A DNA stretch of 9,637 nt from an uncultured archaeon (GTDB lineage: Archaea > Nanobdellota > Nanobdellia > Woesearchaeales > ARS49): assembly GCA_902385765.1 (NCBI GenBank), contig CABMGU010000079.1, positions 1 to 9,637 on the forward strand. The letters are read 5' to 3'. A program made the translations under genes and the position numbers. Under the pieces are notes generated by a model. It did no database searches. It was not told the origin of the DNA and saw only the letters and a list, made by a program, of their open reading frames with translations. Shown piece by piece: positions 4,821 to 9,637 of the stretch (its first letter is position 1; every line of letters starts with the position of its first letter).

Positions 4821-5240
4821 ATGTACGGAGAAAATCGAAGGGGAGGCTTCCACTCAAGAGGAGGAGGAGGCATGGGAATGACGCCACCAGTTAAAGTTGG
4901 CGAAGAGTTAGACGTGACCATAGAAGCTGTCGGCGAAAAAGGCGACGGCATAGCCAAGAAAAACGGCTTTGTGCTGTTTATTCCAGGCGTAAAAGAAGGA
5001 CAACAGGCACACATCCGAGTAACAAAAGTGTTACGAAAAGTCGGATTTGCAGAAGTCTGCACACCAGGCGCAAAACCGGAAGCATCAGCAGAAGCTCCAG
5101 CAGAAAGCGAAAGCTTTGGCGAAGAAGCTCCAGCAGAAGCACCGGCAGAAGAAACTCCTGCAGAAGAAAAGTCAGAAGACTCAGAAAGCTTTGGCGAAGA
5201 AAGCACTGAAGAAACTGAAGAAACATCTGACGAACAATAA
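4821..5240 (+). CDS. TRAM domain RNA-binding protein with acidic repeat tail
   Basis: The TRAM beta-barrel spans about residues 23-79 (PVKVGEELDVTIEAVGEKGDG, then FVLFIPGVKEGQ, then IRVTKVLRKVGFAEV). Stand-alone TRAM proteins bind RNA, and some methanogen members act as cold-responsive RNA chaperones. The N-terminus (1-22) is glycine-rich with RGG-like motifs, which often add RNA contacts. Residues 86-139 form a low-complexity tail of Ala, Pro, Ser and Glu, with two copies of ESFGEE (DNA repeat at 5109 and 5184), probably disordered. At 139 residues it is longer than the usual 60-100, because of the tail. The SD GGTGA (4809-4813) precedes the ATG by seven bases, and the leader contains a hairpin and a mini-ORF. 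ThpR and uS2 follow on the same strand, giving an RNA-related neighbourhood. Confidence 0.92.
   Translation: MYGENRRGGFHSRGGGGMGMTPPVKVGEELDVTIEAVGEKGDGIAKKNGFVLFIPGVKEGQQAHIRVTKVLRKVGFAEVCTPGAKPEASAEAPAESESFGEEAPAEAPAEETPAEEKSEDSESFGEESTEETEETSDEQ
5109..5201 (+). repeat. 18-bp direct repeat in the TRAM acidic tail
   Basis: GAAAGCTTTGGCGAAGAA occurs perfectly at 5109-5126 and 5184-5201, in the same frame, and encodes ESFGEE. It suggests a recent internal duplication or conversion in the tail. Confidence 0.8.
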
Positions 5241-5242
5241 AG

Positions 5243-5249
5243 TTTTTAT
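5243..5249 (+). promoter_or_regulatory. T-rich gap: TRAM terminator and thpR TATA box
   Basis: The 33-base gap 5241-5273 is almost all A and T. TTTTTAT is centred about 27 bases before the ATG at 5274 and fits a leaderless thpR start, while the T-tracts (up to seven T, 5263-5269) can end TRAM transcription. Confidence 0.45.
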
Positions 5250-5273
5250 CTTTCTTATATTATTTTTTTATTT

Positions 5274-5792
5274 ATGAGGCTATTTATAGCATTCGACGTA
5301 TCAAAAGAAGCAAAAGAACACATTCTTGAAGTACAGAAACAACTAACAGATGCAAAACTAACACTCACAAAAAGCTTCCACCTAACACTCAAATTCCTAG
5401 GAGAAGTAACACCGGCAAAAGCAGAAGAAATCAAGAACAAACTGAAAACAGTGCAATTCAAGCCGTTCAAAGCACACTTGAACGGAACAGGAGTCTTCCC
5501 AAACGAGAATTATGTAAGAGTCGTCTGGATAGGAATAGAGCCTGCTGACGTGATTTGCGAACTACAAAAGAAGATTGACGATGCATTAGGCAGCAAAGAA
5601 AAAGACTTCAAACCACACATAACACTCGCAAGAGTGAAGTTTTCAGACAAACAATTCGCAGAAAAAATCAAAAAACTAAAAGTAGAACCAGTTTCTTTCG
5701 AAGTAAAAGAATTCAAACTGATAGAAAGCAAACTGGAAAGCGAAGGACCAGAGTATACAGATGTTGCAAAATATCCAGCAAAAAGTTTATAA
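5274..5792 (+). CDS. thpR: RNA 2',3'-cyclic phosphodiesterase (2H phosphoesterase)
   Basis: ThpR opens 2',3'-cyclic phosphate ends of RNA to 2'-phosphates; members were first studied as archaeal and bacterial 2'-5' RNA ligases (LigT). Both catalytic HxTx motifs are present, H36-L-T38 in FHLTLKFLG and H115-I-T117 in KPHITLARVK. The start (MRLFIAFDVS) and the core strand YVRVVWIGIEP are typical. The length of 172 is within the family range. The end (SKLESEGPEYTDVAKYP) matches the usual C-terminal motif. The ATG has no SD and probably starts a leaderless message. The TATA box for rpsB overlaps the last codons of this gene. It may act on tRNA ends from splicing or repair, but its cellular role is not settled. 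Confidence 0.95.
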   Translation: MRLFIAFDVSKEAKEHILEVQKQLTDAKLTLTKSFHLTLKFLGEVTPAKAEEIKNKLKTVQFKPFKAHLNGTGVFPNENYVRVVWIGIEPADVICELQKKIDDALGSKEKDFKPHITLARVKFSDKQFAEKIKKLKVEPVSFEVKEFKLIESKLESEGPEYTDVAKYPAKSL

Positions 5793-5793
5793 A
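5786..5793 (+). promoter_or_regulatory. TATA box of rpsB inside the end of thpR
   Basis: TTTATAAA overlaps the thpR stop codon. Transcription should start at about 5814-5818, giving rpsB a leader of about 70-75 bases. Confidence 0.6.
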
Positions 5794-5807
5794 CCCCCTT
5801 CTTCGAC

Positions 5808-5888
5808 GGCAAAGTATTGCCAACAGTTCAGCCCGACTCGGGATGAACAAAATCGGTGTGACGGCAATAAAAAACACCGGAGAATGAA
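5808..5888 (+). promoter_or_regulatory. structured rpsB leader with competing pairings
   Basis: A hairpin at 5826-5848 pairs GTTCA with TGAAC and CCCG with CGGG around the loop ACT, with one G-A mismatch between the helices. TATTGCC (5815-5821) can pair with GGCAATA (5863-5869) around that hairpin. TTGCC can instead pair locally with GGCAA (5808-5812). CGGTGT (5854-5859) pairs with ACACCG (5874-5879) and takes in the first base of the SD GGAG (5879-5882). These alternatives resemble a translational switch. No known leader family is recognised; autoregulation by uS2 is an inference. Confidence 0.45.
5843..5887 (+). other. possible 14-codon ORF in the rpsB leader
   Basis: ATG at 5843 opens MNKIGVTAIKNTGE and stops at TGA 5885-5887, one base before the rpsB ATG. 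The start codon lies in the 3' side of the leader hairpin and has only a weak GGG in front. It may couple to rpsB by termination and re-initiation, or may be chance. Confidence 0.25.
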
Positions 5889-6488
5889 ATGACAACAGAA
5901 AACGCATTTTTAGTATCGCAAGACCAATACCTGAAATCAGGAATACACATAGGAACAAAATTCAGAACAGGATACATGAGCGCGTTCATCTACAAAACAA
6001 GACCAGACGGACTCAGCGTCCTGAACCTGCAAAAAATCGATGAAAGAATAAGACAGGCAGCAAACCTGCTATCACAATATGCACCACAAGACATACTCGT
6101 GTGCAGCAGAAGAGAAAACGGCTGGAAAGCAGTCAAAGCCTTCGGCAAAAACACAGGAATAAGAGTATTCGCAGGAAGATACCCGCCAGGCATACTCACA
6201 AACCCGAAGCTGGAAACATTCATAGAAGTCAAATGCATACTTGCAACAGACAGCTGGCCTGACAGAAACGCAATAAAAGACGCAATCCAAATCGGAATAC
6301 CAGTCATAGCATTATGCGACACAAACAACCAAAGCAACGAAATAGACCTGGTAGTGCCGTGCAACAACAAAGGAAAAAAATCACTCGGACTGCTGTTCTA
6401 CATACTTGCAAAAGAATACCTCAGAATAAGAGGACTTTTGACAACAGAAGAACCGCCATTCACAGTGGACGACTTCACGGAAGAGTAA
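5889..6488 (+). CDS. rpsB: 30S ribosomal protein uS2
   Basis: uS2 is a component of the small-subunit body. The 199-residue protein matches the archaeal/eukaryotic (RPSA) type: HIGTKFRTGYMSAFIYKTRPDGLSVLNLQKIDERIRQAA near the N-terminus, then ILVCSRRENGWKAVKAF, the highly conserved FAGRYPPGILTNP, and ATDSWPDRNAIKDA. The closing part includes PVIALCDTNNQSNEIDLVVPCNNKGKKSLGLLFYILAKEYLR. In many euryarchaea this gene lies in the rpoN-rpoK-eno-rpsB operon; here it stands alone behind its own promoter. The SD GGAG (5879-5882) is six bases before the ATG, and the leader is structured. An ATGAAATGA at 5884 offers a start upstream, but it gives only two codons before a stop. Its 3' end lies one base from the radB stop on the other strand. 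Confidence 0.97.
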   Translation: MTTENAFLVSQDQYLKSGIHIGTKFRTGYMSAFIYKTRPDGLSVLNLQKIDERIRQAANLLSQYAPQDILVCSRRENGWKAVKAFGKNTGIRVFAGRYPPGILTNPKLETFIEVKCILATDSWPDRNAIKDAIQIGIPVIALCDTNNQSNEIDLVVPCNNKGKKSLGLLFYILAKEYLRIRGLLTTEEPPFTVDDFTEE

Positions 6489-6489
6489 A

Positions 6490-7164
6490 TCAGACCTGCT
6501 GGATACCCTTTTCAACAATCTCAAAGGTAGTTTCCTTTTCGCCAGCAATACTCCTGTGCTTGCGCAGGATTAATTTTCTTTTTCCATTATGCAAATGCTC
6601 AAGCTCCAGCAAACACTTGCTCGTATAAAGCAGAATATCACCGCCAACAATTCTAACCCTGCCGGAATCCATTGAAGAATAAACCTGGGAAGTCAACAAA
6701 ACAGGAATATTGAATTTGCGCGCAATCTCATTAAGCCACACCATCTGCAAACTCAAATCGTGATTAAAATTATCATCCTCCTTAAAACTGCGCTGCAAAC
6801 GATACAGCATAGTCATCGTATCAACAACAATCAAGCCAATCTTATTGTTAACAAGCTCGCGAAGCCTCTCAACAGACTGCTTCTGCTCAGCAAAAGACAT
6901 CGGACGAAGAAAAACAAAACGATCAAGCAACTTCTTATAATCAGGCAAAATCTGCTTCAAGCGCGCAACACTAAAACCACCCTCAGTATCAATAAAAATA
7001 ACCTTCTTGCCAGACTTGGCAACCTCAACAGCAGCAAGCAAAGCCAGATTAGTCTTGCCGGAGCCAGCAGGACCGTAAATAGTTGTAATAGCATCTGCCT
7101 CATAACCGCCCTCCAAGAACTCATCCAAAAACTTAGCTCCTGCAGACACCCTTTTAGTGTACAT
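6490..7164 (-). CDS. radB: DNA repair and recombination protein RadB
   Basis: RadB is a RadA paralogue of Euryarchaeota and DPANN archaea that supports recombination; it binds DNA and RadA but does not itself catalyse strand exchange. The 224-residue protein has the single RecA core, without the helix-hairpin-helix domain of RadA. Walker A is GPAGSGKT (31-38), the FIDTEGGF motif lies at 57-64, and Walker B is LIVVD (111-115). VLLTSQVY and RIVGGDILLYTSKCLLELE form the later core. A basic segment (GKRKLILRKHRS) precedes the C-terminal strand. The SD GGAGGGGG (7166-7173 on the minus strand) fixes the start. Codons end in T or G, as for other minus-strand genes here. It converges with rpsB and diverges from the GT-C gene, with shared TATA elements. 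Confidence 0.96.
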   Translation of the reverse strand: MYTKRVSAGAKFLDEFLEGGYEADAITTIYGPAGSGKTNLALLAAVEVAKSGKKVIFIDTEGGFSVARLKQILPDYKKLLDRFVFLRPMSFAEQKQSVERLRELVNNKIGLIVVDTMTMLYRLQRSFKEDDNFNHDLSLQMVWLNEIARKFNIPVLLTSQVYSSMDSGRVRIVGGDILLYTSKCLLELEHLHNGKRKLILRKHRSIAGEKETTFEIVEKGIQQV

Positions 7165-7181
7165 ACCCCCTCCAAGACGAA

Positions 7182-7225
7182 AAAGGTCAAAAACCTTTAT
7201 AAAGCCTCCCTTTCAGCTTTATAAA
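7182..7225. promoter_or_regulatory. overlapping divergent promoters of radB and the GT-C operon
   Basis: TTTATAAA occurs twice, at 7196-7203 and 7218-7225, 22 bases apart. The octamer is its own reverse complement, so each can act either way. The left copy is about 27 bases from the plus-strand ATG at 7227 (leaderless). The right copy would start radB near 7195 and leave room for its SD. AAAGGT (7182-7187) and ACCTTT (7193-7198) form an inverted repeat overlapping the left TATA box, a possible operator. Confidence 0.5.
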
Positions 7226-7226
7226 C

Positions 7227-8699
7227 ATGGATAAATCGTGGATGGGGGTAATAGCTGTATTTCTCTTAATATTAGCAATACGACTGTTCGCAGCATTCCA
7301 AACACCATACTACAGTTCAGACGAATCGTATTTGCACATAAGAGCAGTAGAAAACCTACTTGAAGGAAAACTCCTGTGGAACGACCCGCTTGGCTACGGA
7401 GGAAGAACGCTAATAATGAGCCCACTATTTGACGCCATCTTAGCACTATGCTCATTAATAATGCCTATAAGCCTGGCGCTGAAAATAATACCAAACATAT
7501 TCGCCTCATTGCTGGTCATCCCAGCATTCCTAATATCGTACAGAATCACAAAAACAACCTGGATATCGCTATCATCAGCACTCCTGGCATCGCTCGTACC
7601 AGCATTCTTCTCAAACACATTCAACCAAACAATACCATTAACACTCGCCATACCAACATTCTTCTTTTTAGCATACGCGTGGCTAAGAGTCCCAGAAAAA
7701 CCCTGGGTAATAATATTCCTATCACTCCTGCTGTTCTTCGTATTCCTGCACCCGCTATCAATCATTTTCGTACTAGCCATCGGAGTTTACATAATATTCA
7801 CAGCGCTTGAGCAAAACGCCACAACAGCAGAATACGAACTAGGACTGTTTTCCATATTCTTCGCACTCTGGGCACAATTCCTGCTTTACAAAAAACTCAT
7901 ACTATTCCACGGACTATCAGTCATCTGGCAAAACATACCAAAAGAACTATTGTCAGGATTCTACTCACAGATAACCATGTGGGGCGCGATATGGCAGATA
8001 GGAATAGCACCATTAACAGGCGGAACATTCGCACTATACAAAACCGCATTCAAAAAACAAAAAGAAACACAACTACTATTCAGCATAACCCTCGTTTCGA
8101 TCATAATGCTATGGTTCAAACTCATAGACCTAAAAACAGGCTTCATGCTATTAGGAATAACCCTCACCCTGCTTTTTGCGCAAAGAACATCATATTTTGT
8201 AAAATTCATCCTTGAAACAAAAATAGCAAAATACTGCCCTGTGATAATGACAATACTTCTCATATCAGCTCTAAGCACAGTAGTATACCCGGACTACATT
8301 GACACAAAAAAACAACTCGAAAACACAATAACCCAGGAAGAAGTCAGTGTGCTGATGGACCTCAGAAATGAAACAAACCAAAATGCCACAATAATAGCGC
8401 CCCCAGAATACGGCAATTACATAACCGCACTTGAGCAAAGAAAAAACGTGATAGATGATTACTACCTCCTAAGTCCGGAAGTAAATGAGCGATACAAAGA
8501 CGTAATGAGGCTATACAAAACCTCTTTTGAAACAGAAGCAGTAGAATTGTTCGACAAATACTCGGCAACACACCTTATTGTGCCACCGGGAATGAAAGAC
8601 ATAAAATATTCAGACAGCCGATGCTTCAAAAGAATACACGCAACAAACATAAGAGTGTATGAAAAAGACCCGAACTGCAGAGTAAAGGTGGTAACATGA
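7227..8699 (+). CDS. GT-C fold membrane protein, STT3/AglB-like, probable glycosyltransferase
   Basis: The 490-residue protein has an N-terminal membrane helix (6-24) and then an external loop with SSDESYLHIRAVENLL (30-45). This resembles the acidic first-loop motif (D-x-Y-H-x-R) of GT-C enzymes such as STT3 and AglB. NDPLGYGGR follows at 52-60. About ten further hydrophobic segments lie between 63 and 351. The C-terminal 140 residues are soluble and probably external, with PPEYGNYITALEQRKNVIDD (392-411) where oligosaccharyltransferases have WWDYG, and KYSATHLIV later. The missing WWD argues against a canonical oligosaccharyltransferase. A lipid-linked-sugar transferase for surface glycans or proteins is likelier. 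The ATG is leaderless, after TTTATAAA. The next gene overlaps by ATGA and belongs to the same class. Confidence 0.75.
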   Translation: MDKSWMGVIAVFLLILAIRLFAAFQTPYYSSDESYLHIRAVENLLEGKLLWNDPLGYGGRTLIMSPLFDAILALCSLIMPISLALKIIPNIFASLLVIPAFLISYRITKTTWISLSSALLASLVPAFFSNTFNQTIPLTLAIPTFFFLAYAWLRVPEKPWVIIFLSLLLFFVFLHPLSIIFVLAIGVYIIFTALEQNATTAEYELGLFSIFFALWAQFLLYKKLILFHGLSVIWQNIPKELLSGFYSQITMWGAIWQIGIAPLTGGTFALYKTAFKKQKETQLLFSITLVSIIMLWFKLIDLKTGFMLLGITLTLLFAQRTSYFVKFILETKIAKYCPVIMTILLISALSTVVYPDYIDTKKQLENTITQEEVSVLMDLRNETNQNATIIAPPEYGNYITALEQRKNVIDDYYLLSPEVNERYKDVMRLYKTSFETEAVELFDKYSATHLIVPPGMKDIKYSDSRCFKRIHATNIRVYEKDPNCRVKVVT

Positions 8700-9637
8700 A
8701 AAAACACCTTCTCGGAATATTTTTACTTGCCATAATCATGGTGGCATTGCCATTGCACCTGCGATTTGCACATGACAATCCAACACTACCAGGAATAGAG
8801 CCATACTACCATGCCAGAATGGCAGCAAAAATACTGCAAGAAATACCAAAAACAGACGACGCAATATTCGGCGGAAGACCATACACGCTAGAACCATACC
8901 AGCTCATACTATCAGGCGGATATGCAATACTAGGACCGTTGGCATTCAATCTGTTTCCAGCAATATTTGCGCTTACCAGCTTTGCATTCTTCTGGTTGTT
9001 ACTGCGCAGGCTCAAAGTAGACGAAGACACACAGGAATGGATACTATTAGCATACGCACTATCACCGCCTCTCATCGCAGCAGGCACAATAGGAACCCCG
9101 TATGCTTTCGGACTGGCACTTGAGCTGATGGGAGCATGGCTTCTGCTAACCAGAAACTGGTGGCTTGGAACAATCGCATTCATCATAGCAGCATTTTCAG
9201 GACTAACGTACACAATATCTGCAATCGTGTTCTTGATTTTCCTCTATCTCATTCAAAACAATGCAAAACGCATCATAATCACAATAATTCCGCTAATCGC
9301 CCTCGCGATGATAGGACATTACCCGCCAAAAATAGAAACAATACAAGGATTACAATACTTCAGCGACCTAGGAGGAATATACGGATTCAGCATATTCGCA
9401 GCACTACTGGCAATAGTCGGAGCAGCACTGGTCTGGAAATACAAAAAAACATACTATGGCGCATACGCAATGATGATAATATTCCTGATAATCAGCTTTT
9501 TCAAGCCAGGAATGCTGGTTTTCGCCAACATACTAATCTCAGGATTAGCAGGAGTGGCACTGGCAAAACTATCACAAAGAAAATGGAAACTGAAATTTTT
9601 GCGAGAGGAAGCACTTTTAGTGCTCTTCTGCGGATTA
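8696..9637 (+). CDS. second GT-C-like membrane protein, incomplete at the window end
   Basis: The frame starts at ATG 8696, overlapping the previous stop as ATGA, and remains open for 314 codons to the last base, so the 3' end is missing. It begins with a membrane helix (4-20). A loop containing GIEPYYHARMAAKIL (33-47) matches the E/D-x-Y-Y-H-x-R pattern of GT-C transferases, and FGGRPYTLEPYQLIL (58-72) follows. About eight more hydrophobic segments follow between 75 and 295. It is related in layout to the gene before it, though sequence identity looks low, so the two may be an old tandem duplication or a two-component transferase. The soluble C-terminal domain, if present, lies beyond the window. 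The acceptor and donor cannot be inferred. Confidence 0.75.
   Translation, partial: MKKHLLGIFLLAIIMVALPLHLRFAHDNPTLPGIEPYYHARMAAKILQEIPKTDDAIFGGRPYTLEPYQLILSGGYAILGPLAFNLFPAIFALTSFAFFWLLLRRLKVDEDTQEWILLAYALSPPLIAAGTIGTPYAFGLALELMGAWLLLTRNWWLGTIAFIIAAFSGLTYTISAIVFLIFLYLIQNNAKRIIITIIPLIALAMIGHYPPKIETIQGLQYFSDLGGIYGFSIFAALLAIVGAALVWKYKKTYYGAYAMMIIFLIISFFKPGMLVFANILISGLAGVALAKLSQRKWKLKFLREEALLVLFCGL

Noticed and set aside
5794..5888. tRNA or box C/D or H/ACA guide RNA in the rpsB leader
   Set aside because: There is no cloverleaf or T-loop, no box D partner for the weak AUGAAC, and no convincing kink-turn with an ACA tail; a leader fold fits better.
5884..5892. ATGAAATGA as an alternative rpsB start
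   Set aside because: This frame stops after two codons; the SD spacing favours the ATG at 5889.
6760..7224. 154-residue plus-strand open frame antisense to radB
   Set aside because: The radB frame has full Walker motifs and an SD; the antisense product is compositionally odd and has no recognisable domain.
8806..9213. 135-residue minus-strand open frame
   Set aside because: It is antisense to the second GT-C gene, whose plus frame encodes continuous membrane helices with native codon bias; the minus frame resembles no family.
1..9637. CRISPR array, insertion sequence or integrase
   Set aside because: There are no spaced direct repeats, transposase motifs or terminal inverted repeats; the only direct repeats are the RPA tail copies, the TRAM tail repeat and short SD repeats.

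Overview
The window looks like a gene-dense archaeal chromosome segment. It encodes a eukaryote/archaeal-type ribosomal protein uS2, both RadA and its paralogue RadB, an RPA41-type single-stranded-DNA-binding protein, a stand-alone TRAM protein, and promoters with TATA boxes about 25 bases before leaderless starts. RadB points to Euryarchaeota or DPANN rather than the TACK group. The small genes, the TRAM protein with an acidic FGEE tail, and the tandem STT3-like membrane proteins make a DPANN lineage (Woesearchaeota/Pacearchaeota-like) my best guess. This is inference, not proof.

Layout, left to right. (1) 1-1118: an RPA subunit that seems to lack its N-terminal part, a stop/start-coupled 91-residue protein of unknown function, and a second copy of the last codons of rpa just after it. 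(2) 1170-1931: a leaderless Nudix hydrolase converging on a small winged-helix regulator. (3) 1932-2788: a divergent promoter region with inverted ATAGCTAA sites, then a two-gene operon of a small winged-helix-like protein and a YdjM/DUF457-type membrane metal hydrolase. (4) 2772-3176: a second Nudix hydrolase on the minus strand. (5) 3242-4723: a small conserved protein upstream of radA, with a hairpin between them. (6) 4744-6488: a TRAM RNA-binding protein, the RNA 2',3'-cyclic phosphodiesterase ThpR, and uS2 with a structured leader. (7) 6490-7164: radB, convergent with rpsB. (8) 7227-9637: two stop/start-coupled GT-C membrane proteins, the second cut by the window end.

RPA, RadA and RadB belong to homologous recombination and ssDNA handling. 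TRAM, ThpR and uS2 are RNA/translation functions. The GT-C pair is probably surface glycosylation. All gaps between genes are under 100 bases.

Two patterns cross gene boundaries. The plus strand is A- and C-rich almost everywhere, so plus genes end codons in A/C and minus genes end them in T/G; the stretch from about 520 to 1100 departs from this. Several SD-bearing genes (the 91-residue gene before radA, the TRAM gene, rpsB) have short leaders with tiny reading frames ending at or near the SD or start codon. The leaders of rpsB and of the TRAM gene also fold. These leaders are the best candidates here for undescribed regulation.
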